DNA from: Verrucomicrobiota bacterium
GTDB lineage: Bacteria; Verrucomicrobiota; Kiritimatiellia; RFP12; UBA1067
DNA length: 64,000 nucleotides
Direction: 5' to 3'
Assembly: GCA_023269675.1 (NCBI GenBank)
Contig: JAHFSX010000018.1
Coordinates: forward strand, 1 to 64,000
Every line of letters begins with the position of its first letter. Within the stretch, counting starts at the first letter, position 1. Of this stretch, positions 53,683 to 62,352 are shown in pieces. Under the pieces are notes generated by a model, which had not been told where the DNA came from, did not search any database, and was given only the letters and a program-made list of their open reading frames with translations. Position numbers and translations under genes: made by a program.

Positions 53683-53800
53683 GTTGGCCAGTTCATTAGT
53701 GCATGAGTTCATGAGTTCATTAGTGATAACCTTCCGCACGCACTGACGCACTTAGGCACGAATGAACTAATGCACTAACGCACTAATGAACTAATGCACT
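53683..53800. repeat. Inverted octamer-phased word arrays between the PEGA gene and hrpB
   Basis: The left arm reads AGTTCATT, AGTGCATG, AGTTCATG, AGTTCATT, AGTGATAA (53690-53729) and the right arm AATGAACT, AATGCACT, AACGCACT, AATGAACT, AATGCACT (53761-53800). The arms are complementary. The last unit contains the ATG of hrpB (53794), and no Shine-Dalgarno sequence precedes it. Confidence 0.75.
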
Positions 53801-56310
53801 TTCCCTCCTTCCCCGTCGACGCCATCCTGCCGGAGATCGCCGCCTCGCTCGCGGCGAACCGCCCGGTCGTGCTGCAGGCGCCGCCCGGCTCCGGCAAAAC
53901 CACCCGCGTCGCGCCCTTCCTGATGGACGCGCCCTGGCTGCGCGGCCGCAAGATCCTGCTGCTCGAGCCGCGCCGGCTCGCCGCGCGCGCGGCGGCCGGC
54001 TACATGGCCCGCCTGCGCGGCGAGGCCGTCGGCCAGTCGATCGGCTACCACATCCGACTGGACCGCAAGGTCGGCCCCCGCACGCGCGTCGAGATCCTCA
54101 CCGAGGGCCTCCTCACCCAGCGCCTGCTCAGCGACCCCGAACTCGCCGACGTCGGCCTCGTCATCTTCGACGAGTTCCACGAGCGCTCCCTCGCGGCCGA
54201 CACCGGCCTCGCCCTCGCGCTCGACGTCCGCCGCGCCCTGCGCCCCGACCTGCGCCTCGTCGTGATGTCCGCCACCATCCGCCCCGACCCCGTGGCCACG
54301 CACCTCGGCGACGCCGACATCCACACCGCCGAGGCCCGCATGTTCCCCGTGGAGACGCGCCTGCTCACCCGCGCCTCCGGCGCCCCCGTGCCGGTGCAGG
54401 CCGCCGAGGCCGTGCGGCGGGCGCTGGCCGAGGAGCCGGGCAGCCTGCTCGTCTTCCTCCCCGGCGAAGGCGAGATCCGCCGCGCCCTCGCGCTCCTGCG
54501 CGCCGCGCCCCTGCCGCCCGACGTCTCGCTCCACCCGCTCTTCGGCGCGCTGCCGCGCGAGGAGCAGGACGCCGCCGTGGAGCCGCCCGCGCCCGGACGC
54601 CGCAAGGTCGTGCTCGCCACCTCCATCGCCGAGTCCTCGCTCACCATCGAGGGCATCCGCGTGGTGATCGACACCGGCTGGATGCGCGTGCCCCGCTTCT
54701 CGCCGCGCAACGGCATGTCGCGTCTCGAGACCCTGCGCATCACCCGCGACCGCGCCGACCAGCGCCGCGGCCGCGCGGGCCGCCTCTGCCCCGGCGTCTG
54801 CTACCGGCTCTGGGACGAGGTCACCGACCAGCAGCTCGGCCCCGAGGCGCTCCCCGAGATCTACGACGCCGACCTTGCCGCCACGGTCCTGCAGTCCGCC
54901 GAGTGGGGCACCTCCGCGCGCGACGGCCTGCCCTGGTTCACCCCGCCCCCCGACGCCGCCTGGCGCCAGGCCACCGCCCTGCTCCAGGAGCTCGGCGCCC
55001 TCTCCCCCTCTCCCCTACAGCCCGCAGCCTACAGCCTACAGCCTTCCCCGTCCCCCACCATCACCGCGCGCGGCCGCGCCATGGTCAAGCTGCCCCTCCA
55101 CCCGCGCCTCTCCCACATGATCTTCGAGGCCGCGCGCGCGGGCTGCGCCCAGCACGCCTGCCTGCTCGCCGCCGCCCTGGCCGAGGCCTCCTCCGAATCC
55201 TCCCTGCGCTTTGAAACCGACGCCCGACGCCTGCTCGACCGCCTCGGGCACGCCGACCACGACGGCTTCACCTACCGCGTCAAGGAGCTCGCCCGCCGCT
55301 GGGGCCACGCCTATCCCGCCCAGGACGCGCAGCGCCTGTCGGAGGGGCTGCTGCTGGCCTGGGCCTTCCCCGACCGCATCGCCCGCCGCCGCGACGCCGC
55401 CGGCCGCTACCTCATGCGCAACGGGCGCGGCGCGCTCCTCGACACCTCCGACCCGCTGGCCCAGGCCGAGTGGCTCGTGGCCGCCGAGCTGCAGGACGAC
55501 ACCACCGACGCCAAGATCCGCCTCGCCGCGCCCGTCACGCGCGAGGAGGTCGAAGCGACGTTCAGCGCGGAGTTCGAGAGCCGCGCGCTCACCTCGTGGG
55601 ACAAGCGCACGGAATCCGTGCAGGCCGTGAACCGCGTCTGCCTCGGCGCCATCGTGATCAAGGAAGGCGGGCAGGCCGCGCCCGACCCCGCCGACCTTCT
55701 GGCGGCGCTCTTCGAGGGCATCCGCCAGAAAGGCGTCGACCAGCTGCCGTGGTCGAAAAGCTCACGCGCGCTGCAGGCCCGGATCTGCTTCCTGCACAAG
55801 ACCCTGCCCGAAGCGTCCTGGCCTGACCTCGGCGACGCCGAGCTGCTCGCGAACCTCGAAGCGTGGCTCGGCCCCTACTGCGACGGCGTGACGCGCTGGA
55901 GCCACGTGCAGGCGCTGGACCTGACCAGCATCCTGCTGAGCCGGCTTGACACCTGCGGCTGCCCCCGCCGCCTCCTGGACGAGCTCGCGCCCACGCACCT
56001 GCCCGTGCCGAGCGGCTCGCGCATCCAGGTGCAGTACGACCAGGACGCGCCGTACATGGCGGTGCGCATCCAGGAGGTGTTCGGCCTGACCCGGACGCCC
56101 GCGATCGCGGGCGGCCGCGTGCCCGTCGTGATGCACCTGCTCTCGCCCGCGCAGCGGCCCGTGCAGGTCACGCGCGACCTCGAGAGCTTCTGGGCCACGG
56201 GCTACGCCTACGTCCGCAAAGACCTCCGCGGCCGCTACCCCAAACACTACTGGCCCGAAGACCCGCGCGAAGCCACCCCCACGCACCGCGTCCGCCCGCC
56301 GCCGTCATAA
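53794..56310 (+). CDS. hrpB: ATP-dependent RNA helicase HrpB
   Basis: The 838-residue DExH-box helicase has Walker A APPGSGKTTRV, motif II FDEFHERSL, SATI, LVFLPGEGEIRRAL and the motif VI region DQRRGRAGRLCPG. The characteristic HrpB C-terminal domain follows, to YPKHYWPEDPREA. An in-frame low-complexity stretch (SPLQPAAYSLQPSPSP, about residues 407-422) sits where relatives have a short loop before the GRAM..LPLHPRL segment. It is encoded by heptamer-phased repeats. HrpB's physiological role in bacteria is poorly known. The start codon is inside the octamer array upstream. Confidence 0.93.
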   Translation: MHFPSFPVDAILPEIAASLAANRPVVLQAPPGSGKTTRVAPFLMDAPWLRGRKILLLEPRRLAARAAAGYMARLRGEAVGQSIGYHIRLDRKVGPRTRVEILTEGLLTQRLLSDPELADVGLVIFDEFHERSLAADTGLALALDVRRALRPDLRLVVMSATIRPDPVATHLGDADIHTAEARMFPVETRLLTRASGAPVPVQAAEAVRRALAEEPGSLLVFLPGEGEIRRALALLRAAPLPPDVSLHPLFGALPREEQDAAVEPPAPGRRKVVLATSIAESSLTIEGIRVVIDTGWMRVPRFSPRNGMSRLETLRITRDRADQRRGRAGRLCPGVCYRLWDEVTDQQLGPEALPEIYDADLAATVLQSAEWGTSARDGLPWFTPPPDAAWRQATALLQELGALSPSPLQPAAYSLQPSPSPTITARGRAMVKLPLHPRLSHMIFEAARAGCAQHACLLAAALAEASSESSLRFETDARRLLDRLGHADHDGFTYRVKELARRWGHAYPAQDAQRLSEGLLLAWAFPDRIARRRDAAGRYLMRNGRGALLDTSDPLAQAEWLVAAELQDDTTDAKIRLAAPVTREEVEATFSAEFESRALTSWDKRTESVQAVNRVCLGAIVIKEGGQAAPDPADLLAALFEGIRQKGVDQLPWSKSSRALQARICFLHKTLPEASWPDLGDAELLANLEAWLGPYCDGVTRWSHVQALDLTSILLSRLDTCGCPRRLLDELAPTHLPVPSGSRIQVQYDQDAPYMAVRIQEVFGLTRTPAIAGGRVPVVMHLLSPAQRPVQVTRDLESFWATGYAYVRKDLRGRYPKHYWPEDPREATPTHRVRPPPS
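55014..55048 (+). repeat. Heptamer array inside hrpB
   Basis: The units CCTACAG, CCCGCAG, CCTACAG, CCTACAG and CCTTCCC follow one another in frame in the hrpB coding region. Similar words occur at 63976-63996 and related ones at 18762-18790. Confidence 0.65.
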
Positions 56311-56373
56311 AGCGTCCCTTCGCCATGGGACCTTCCTTCTAAATTGTGAGACCTTTTCATCTCTTCTTCCCTC

Positions 56374-56412
56374 TCGACAATCACCTGATCATCAGATTAT
56401 CATATCATCATG
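56374..56412 (+). promoter_or_regulatory. Octamer-phased promoter/operator candidate of the toxin-antitoxin operon
   Basis: TCGACA (56374-56379) and TATCAT (56398-56403) are 18 bp apart, so transcription should begin at or within a base or two of the ATG at 56410. The words CTGATCAT, CAGATTAT, CATATCAT and CATGAATT from 56385 repeat with an 8-bp period and overlap the -10 box and start codon, giving likely sites for the autorepressing antitoxin. Confidence 0.45.
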
Positions 56413-56712
56413 AATTACTTGGCTGTTAAAGATCTGAAGGCCCCCAAGCTCGTCCGCGAGACGCTGGCCGCGTACGGCACGGCCTTGGTGACGAACAACG
56501 GCAAACCCATGGCCATGCTGATTGACCTGGCCGAAGGCGAGGATCCCGAGCAGTTGGCAGAAGCCATCCGCATGGCGCGGGCGCGTCTGGCACTCTCCGA
56601 CCTGCGGACCTCAAGCCGCGTCAAAGGCACAGACAAGCTCTCGCTCAACCAGATCACCTCAGAGATCCGGGCCGCGCGCGCCGAACGCAAGACCCGCCGG
56701 GCCATCCCATGA
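56410..56712 (+). CDS. Phd/YefM-like type II antitoxin
   Basis: The 100-residue protein starts MNYLAVKDLKAPKLVRETLA, then TNNGKPMAMLID, the typical N-terminal DNA-binding fold and loop of Phd/YefM antitoxins. The basic C-terminus (IRAARAERKTRRAIP) would wrap the toxin. It overlaps the PIN toxin gene by 4 bp. It has no Shine-Dalgarno sequence and is probably leaderless. Confidence 0.85.
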   Translation: MNYLAVKDLKAPKLVRETLAAYGTALVTNNGKPMAMLIDLAEGEDPEQLAEAIRMARARLALSDLRTSSRVKGTDKLSLNQITSEIRAARAERKTRRAIP

Positions 56713-57119
56713 CCGCCGCCGTTTTCGACACCAACGTGGTCGTTTCGGGAATGCTCTCACCGGACGGGACCCCCGGCAAACTGCTAGATGCGATTCTCGA
56801 CGGTCTTTGTCAGCCGGTTGTCACAGACAGCATACTGGCGGAATATGAGACCGTATTGGGCCGCCCGAAATTCGGATTTCCCCCGTCCAAAGTCCATTTC
56901 CTGCTCGACGCCATCCGTTCACGCGCCCGGCACGCGCCCTTTTCCCCCGTGTTTAACGCCCATGACCTGCCTGACCCCGATGACGTGATCTTTCTGGAAG
57001 CCGCTGCCAGCCTTTGTGTCCCCATTGTTACCGGCAACCTCAAGCACTACCCCAGAAAAGTTGTCGGCAGCACCCCGGTCCTTTCCCCTGCCGCGTTCCT
57101 CGCCCAACTTTGCGAATAG
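56709..57119 (+). CDS. PIN-domain toxin (COG1569-type ribonuclease)
   Basis: The 136-residue protein has the PIN acidic residues: Asp in FDTNVVVSGML, Glu in ILAEYETVL, and the aspartates of DLPDPDDVIFLEAA. It would be an Mg-dependent RNase that inhibits translation when free of antitoxin. It overlaps the antitoxin by 4 bp. Confidence 0.88.
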   Translation: MTAAVFDTNVVVSGMLSPDGTPGKLLDAILDGLCQPVVTDSILAEYETVLGRPKFGFPPSKVHFLLDAIRSRARHAPFSPVFNAHDLPDPDDVIFLEAAASLCVPIVTGNLKHYPRKVVGSTPVLSPAAFLAQLCE

Positions 57120-57183
57120 CTTCCTTGTAACCCCCTTGCACGGGCCTGCATGCTTGAGCACGATGGCAGCCCGAAGGCGGAGA

Positions 57184-58215
57184 TCAGCTGAAGCCGACCA
57201 GCTCTTGGCGCTCCTCGTCCCAGACTTTCAGCCGGACGGCGCCCAGGCTTTGCCGGATCGTGAGGGGCGGCCTGGCTTGCAGAGCGGGAACGGCATCGTA
57301 GCACGCCTTGAGCCGGTAATTCGGAATCCGGGGGCCCAAGTGATGCACGTGGTGGTACCCGATGCTGCCGGAGAACCAGCGCAGCACCGCCGGCAAACGG
57401 TAAAAGGAGCTGCCCTCCATGGCGGCCCGCAACCCGCTCCACTCCCCTTTGCGCGCCCAGTACACCCCCTTGAACTGGTGCTGAACGAAGAAGAGCCAGA
57501 CCCCCGCCGCGCCGGCCATCCATAACACGGGCAGCTGGACAAGCAGGTACGTCCGCCACCCGAGGCAGCGGGCGGCGACCATCACCATCCCGGCGATGAG
57601 CAGGTTCGTGAGCAGAACACTCATCCGTTCCTTGCGCTTCGTCGTGTGCGTCGGAAGACGGTAGCGGAGCAGGAAGCTGAACAGCGCGCCCAGCCCCAGC
57701 AGCCCCACCGGACTGCGGTAGAAGCGGTAAAACAGCCGGAGCGCCCTTGGTTTGGCAGCGTACTCGGTGCGCGTCAGCGTCCAGATGTCGCCGAACCCGC
57801 GCGCGTCAAGGTTCGCGTAGGTGGCGTGGTGCCGAAGATGGCTGAAGCGCCAGTCCTCGAACGGGGTGAAGACCAGCACGCCGAAAACATAACCGAAGAA
57901 AGTGTTCGCGCCTTTGCGCGGGAAGAGCGAACCGTGCACGCAATCATGAAACAGGATGAAGATCCGGACCAGAAAAGCGGCGGCGGCCACCGCCAGCGCC
58001 AGCGTCAGGGCATACGGGCCGCCGCGCTGGACCGAGAGGATCATCAGGAACCACAGGCACCCGTAAGGCAGAAGCGTGTTCAGAACCTGCCAGCTGGCCT
58101 GGCCGGCACTGGAATCCCGGTAGTTCAACAGGGTCGCATGCCACGCGGGCCACGTGCGCTCCGCGCTCTGAGCCTGCGGAGTCTGGCCGGGAGACCGTGT
58201 TTCAATGACCGCCAT
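57184..58215 (-). CDS. Membrane fatty acid desaturase
   Basis: The 343-residue enzyme has three di-iron histidine boxes: HDCVH, HLRHH and HHVHH. Four membrane spans bracket them. It would introduce a double bond into an acyl chain at the membrane, requiring oxygen and an electron donor not visible here. The start at 58215 follows GGAGG by seven bases; a GTG two codons earlier is too close to that site. The 566-bp stretch upstream (58216-58781) holds the structured repeat and the promoter of the next gene. Confidence 0.92.
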   Translation of the reverse strand: MAVIETRSPGQTPQAQSAERTWPAWHATLLNYRDSSAGQASWQVLNTLLPYGCLWFLMILSVQRGGPYALTLALAVAAAAFLVRIFILFHDCVHGSLFPRKGANTFFGYVFGVLVFTPFEDWRFSHLRHHATYANLDARGFGDIWTLTRTEYAAKPRALRLFYRFYRSPVGLLGLGALFSFLLRYRLPTHTTKRKERMSVLLTNLLIAGMVMVAARCLGWRTYLLVQLPVLWMAGAAGVWLFFVQHQFKGVYWARKGEWSGLRAAMEGSSFYRLPAVLRWFSGSIGYHHVHHLGPRIPNYRLKACYDAVPALQARPPLTIRQSLGAVRLKVWDEERQELVGFS

Positions 58216-58397
58216 AGTCACGCCTCCGATCGGATGTTCCTTCCTTCGGGCCGTCCCGCGCCCGGGCCCTTGCCGTTGTTCGCCTGAGTTGCGGCATCCG
58301 GTCGCCTGACGCGGGGGCAGGCGATCAACCGTATGAAAACGTTAACATACGGGATTCTCTTCTTTCAAGCCCATTGTGCGGGGCCTGATCCGGAAGG

Positions 58398-58655
58398 GTG
58401 TGATTCAACTTCGTTGAATCCACACCCGAAGGAGGAGGTCGGATTTAGGAGTTGGGAGTTGCAATGCCATGGCAGCGAACGTGTTCGTGTCTTCAAAATG
58501 AGGTCAAACGTCGTGCCTCAAGAAACGGTTGTTCGCGGAAGGGCTCCTCCTTGTCGAACGCCCTGTTTCCAGGGTCTTCCGCGCTTCCAACTCCTCAATC
58601 CCAACTCCTGAATGCTCCTGGGTGCGACTCAGTTTCAACGAAGCTGAATCGCACC
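58398..58655. repeat. Structured interspersed repeat, copy B (258 bp)
   Basis: It has the same ends, internal GAAGGAGGA and TTCGCGGAAGGGCTCCTCCT, and length class as copy A at 28901-29177. The left palindrome keeps the same bulge. The internal stem GGATTTAGGAGTTGGG (58441-58456) pairs with 58600-58615. It is flanked by GATCCGGAAGG (58387-58397) and GATCCGGCAGG (58657-58667). It has no open reading frame. Confidence 0.85.
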
Positions 58656-58706
58656 CGATCCGGCAGGCGGGCGGCTGAGTGGGGCGGCAGGCCCCGATCC
58701 GCCAAG

Positions 58707-58735
58707 TTGCTCTGCCCCGGGAAACGTGCTATAAA
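58707..58735 (+). promoter_or_regulatory. Sigma70-type promoter of the inositol-phosphatase gene
   Basis: TTGCTC (58707-58712) and TATAAA (58730-58735) are 17 bp apart, 46 bp before the ATG at 58782 and outside the repeat. Confidence 0.65.
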
Positions 58736-58781
58736 TCGCCCGGTGAAAAGTTAACCGCGAACCGCCGACCCCGGAACCCCT

Positions 58782-59564
58782 ATGATCGCTACCCAGCAGC
58801 TCCAAGCCGTCGCCACCCTCGCCGCGCGCCGCGCGGGCGAACACGTCCTCGCCAACCTCCACCGCCGCGGCGACGTGAACTCGCTCCTGCGCACCGACGT
58901 GAAGCACAAGCTCGACGTCGAGGCTCAGGAAACCGCCACAGCCGTCATCCTCGCGGCCTTCCCGGACCACGCCATCCTCGGCGAGGAGACCTGCGACGCG
59001 CCCCTGCCCGAGAGCGACTACGTCTGGATCATCGACCCGATCGACGGCACGATCAACTTCTTCCACGGCCTGCCCTGGTGGTGCTGCTCGGTGGCCTTGC
59101 GCTACAGGGGCAAGGCCATCGCCGCCGCGGTCTTCCTCCCCGAGATGGGCCAGATGTACGAGGCCGCCTGCGACGGTCCGGCGCTCTGTAACGGCGCGCC
59201 CATCCACGTCTCGCAGACCGTCCGGATCGACCTCGCGATGCTGGCGACCGGCGCGGACAAGTGGGACCTCGGCGAGCACGCGTTCCGCTTCATGCGCAAG
59301 GTCGCGGAAATCGCGCAGCGGCCGCGCATCCTCGGCGCGGCCGCGGTGGACATGTGCCTGGTGGCGGCGGGCAAGCTTGACGGCTACTTCGAGTCGGGCA
59401 TCTACGTCTGGGACATGGCCGCCGCCAGCCTGATCGTCGAGCGCGCGGGCGGCCGGTGCGAGATCCTCAAGTCCTACCCCAAGCACCGCATGGCGTTCCT
59501 CGCCACCAACGCCGGCGTGCACGACGCCTGCCGCGACGCGCTCCTGCCGCTGCTGAAAGACTGA
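58782..59564 (+). CDS. Inositol monophosphatase (SuhB/IMPase) family phosphatase
   Basis: The 260-residue protein has the Mg-binding signature WIIDPIDGTINFFHGLP, GEET upstream of it, and the C-terminal VWDMAAASLIVERAGG. It is a Mg-dependent Li-sensitive-type sugar-phosphate phosphatase. Its substrate could be inositol phosphate, a nucleotide phosphate or fructose bisphosphate; the sequence alone does not decide. A terminator follows 150 bp downstream. Confidence 0.92.
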   Translation: MIATQQLQAVATLAARRAGEHVLANLHRRGDVNSLLRTDVKHKLDVEAQETATAVILAAFPDHAILGEETCDAPLPESDYVWIIDPIDGTINFFHGLPWWCCSVALRYRGKAIAAAVFLPEMGQMYEAACDGPALCNGAPIHVSQTVRIDLAMLATGADKWDLGEHAFRFMRKVAEIAQRPRILGAAAVDMCLVAAGKLDGYFESGIYVWDMAAASLIVERAGGRCEILKSYPKHRMAFLATNAGVHDACRDALLPLLKD

Positions 59565-59717
59565 GACGGCAAAAGCCGTAGCGGACGTTTCTTGCCGAGG
59601 AAGCGCTCGACGCCGAACGCTCGGCACGCGCCGCTCACGCGCGTTTCCTCCCTCCCCGAGGGGCAGGCGTCAAGCGGTGAACGTTTGATTCCTTTCCTGC
59701 GCCCCGGGGACGCCTGG

Positions 59718-59749
59718 AAGGCGAGACTCCGACGAGCCGCCTTTTTTTT
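59718..59749 (+). terminator. Rho-independent terminator before corA
   Basis: AAGGCG (59718-59723) pairs with CGCCTT (59738-59743), with an inner CTC/GAG pair, and is followed by a run of T to 59749. It separates the phosphatase gene from corA; the rest of the 256-bp gap 59565-59820 shows nothing I can name. Confidence 0.55.
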
Positions 59750-59820
59750 CAGAAACCGCTTGCATCTGACCGGCCTGAGGAGTACAAACAAAGCCGTTTG
59801 GAGCGGGAAAGGAGGCGGCC

Positions 59821-60753
59821 ATGTTTACAATCTATCACTGGGAAGGCGGTGGCCTGAAAGAGGTGCCCGCCTTGACCGGTTCGTGTTGGATCAACCTGGC
59901 CGACCCGTCCACCGAGGAGATTTCCCGCGTCCAGGAGCTCACCGGCGTCCCGCGCGAGTTCCTCACCGACCCCCTCGACAAAGACGAGCGGCCCCGTCTC
60001 GAGATCGAAAAGGGCGTGACGCTCCTGATCTGCCACGTGCCGTACCATGAGCCGCACGAGAACCTGATCCCCTTCCACACCTTGCCGCTCGGCATCATCC
60101 TCACCGACACGAACGTCATCACCATCTGCAACCGCCAGACGCCCGTGACCAGCACCTTTCTGGACCAGATCCGCCGCGTCTGCCCGCCCGAGGATCAGTT
60201 CCGTTTCGCCTTCCAGCTCCTGTGGCACTCCGCGATCCTCTACCTGCGCTACCTGCGCGACATCCGCCAGCGGGCGGACATGGTGGAGCAGGACCTGCAC
60301 GAGTCGATCTCGAACGAGGCGCTGATGCGGCTGCTGAACATCGAGAAGAGCTTGGTCTACTTCACCACCTCCCTCAAGGCGAACGACATCCTGATCGGCC
60401 GGCTCGAGCACACGCGCCAGCTCGACATCCCCGACAAGGACCTCGACGTGCTGGAGGACGTCGCGGTCGAGTACCGCCAGGCGCTGGAGATGGCCACCAT
60501 CCACAGCAACATCCTCACCGGCACGCTCGACACGTTCGCCTCGATCATCTCGAACAACCTCAACAACGTGATGAAGTACCTCACCTCCATCACGGTCGTG
60601 CTCATGCTCCCCACGCTGGTCGGCAGCATCTACGGCATGAACGTCGCGCTGCCGATGCAGCACTATCCCCACGCCTTCGCGATCCTGATGGGCGTCTCGA
60701 TCCTGATCTCCGTGGCCGTCGTGATCGTCCTGGCCCGCCGCCGCTTCTTCTAA
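59821..60753 (+). CDS. corA: CorA-family divalent metal ion transporter
   Basis: A large soluble N-terminal domain and long helix precede two C-terminal membrane spans (about 252-272 and 285-305). The first span ends at YGMNVALP, the pore-mouth GMN signature. The family takes up Mg2+ or exports related ions. The ATG at 59821 follows AAAGGAGG. At 310 residues it has the usual length. Confidence 0.93.
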   Translation: MFTIYHWEGGGLKEVPALTGSCWINLADPSTEEISRVQELTGVPREFLTDPLDKDERPRLEIEKGVTLLICHVPYHEPHENLIPFHTLPLGIILTDTNVITICNRQTPVTSTFLDQIRRVCPPEDQFRFAFQLLWHSAILYLRYLRDIRQRADMVEQDLHESISNEALMRLLNIEKSLVYFTTSLKANDILIGRLEHTRQLDIPDKDLDVLEDVAVEYRQALEMATIHSNILTGTLDTFASIISNNLNNVMKYLTSITVVLMLPTLVGSIYGMNVALPMQHYPHAFAILMGVSILISVAVVIVLARRRFF

Positions 60754-60835
60754 ATCCGCCGCGCGGCCCGCAGGGCCGCCGGCGCGCGACGCCCCCCCGC
60801 CAACATTGCTGCGGTGTCATTTTGTTCACAGGGGC

Positions 60836-60864
60836 TTGTTTCCCCTCCGCACTTTCGGTATATT
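60836..60864 (+). promoter_or_regulatory. Sigma70-type promoter of the membrane protein/two-component operon
   Basis: TTGTTT (60836-60841) and TATATT (60859-60864) are 17 bp apart, about 30 bp before the ATG at 60893. Confidence 0.55.
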
Positions 60865-60892
60865 ATTTGCCTTTTCGAAAGGTGCGTGTTCC

Positions 60893-61636
60893 ATGCTTTT
60901 CCTGCAAACCAAGTTCTCGTGGCTGGCCGCGCCTCTGCTGTGGCTGGCCGGCGCCATTGTGCTCTCCGCGGTTTGGGCGACGCACACGCCCGAGTGGATC
61001 AATGCCCATTTCAACAACAACGGCGCCTCGCCGGTCGAGGCGGCGACCATCGGCTTTTTCTTCCTGCAGATCGCGTTCTTCTGGCTCTTGCCGCCCGTGC
61101 GCCCCGGCCGCCACCGCAATTTCTGGCTCGCGGATTTCTCCCTGATCACCTTGTTCGCCATCAGCCGCGAGCTCGACTGGCACAAGCTGCTGATCACGAC
61201 CTCGAACCTGCCCGGGGCCACGCACGGCACGCCGTTCAAACTCAAATACCTCCTCAACGCCGACAATCCGCTGGCCGACCGGCTCATCGTCGCCGCCTGT
61301 TTCGGGCTCGCCCTCGCGCTCTGCGGCGGGACGCTGCTCTATTTTCTGCGCCGGCTGCTCAGGGGCCTCGCCAAGCTGCATCCCGTCTGCTGGTCGGTCG
61401 CCTTTCTGGGCGGCGCCGCCCTGCTGAGCCAGCTGTTCGACCGCTTGCCGGCCGAACTGCGCCACAGCTGCGGCATCCATCTTTCTCCGAGCCAGCACGC
61501 CTTGACCACCGTGTTCGAGGAGGGCCAGGAGCTGCTCCTGCCGCTCTTCATCATCCTCGCCGTTGTGCAGGCGCACCTCATCTACGCACGGCCGCCGTCA
61601 GAAGACGCCCCGCTGGCGTGCTTCGACAACCTGTAG
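60893..61636 (+). CDS. Integral membrane protein of unknown function, two-component-linked
   Basis: The 247-residue protein has about six hydrophobic spans (starting ~12-30, 45-63, 78-90, 130-150, 165-182, 218-236) and a conserved-looking EEGQELLLPLFIILAVVQ near the end. The ATG at 60893 matches the promoter spacing; a longer frame from 60806 lies upstream of the promoter and is not used. It is 26 bp before the response regulator, so it is probably part of the signalling unit or its target. Confidence 0.65.
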   Translation: MLFLQTKFSWLAAPLLWLAGAIVLSAVWATHTPEWINAHFNNNGASPVEAATIGFFFLQIAFFWLLPPVRPGRHRNFWLADFSLITLFAISRELDWHKLLITTSNLPGATHGTPFKLKYLLNADNPLADRLIVAACFGLALALCGGTLLYFLRRLLRGLAKLHPVCWSVAFLGGAALLSQLFDRLPAELRHSCGIHLSPSQHALTTVFEEGQELLLPLFIILAVVQAHLIYARPPSEDAPLACFDNL

Positions 61637-61662
61637 CGCGACTCGACGCCGGGAGGCTTGCT

Positions 61663-62329
<667 letters not shown>

Positions 62330-62352
<23 letters not shown>

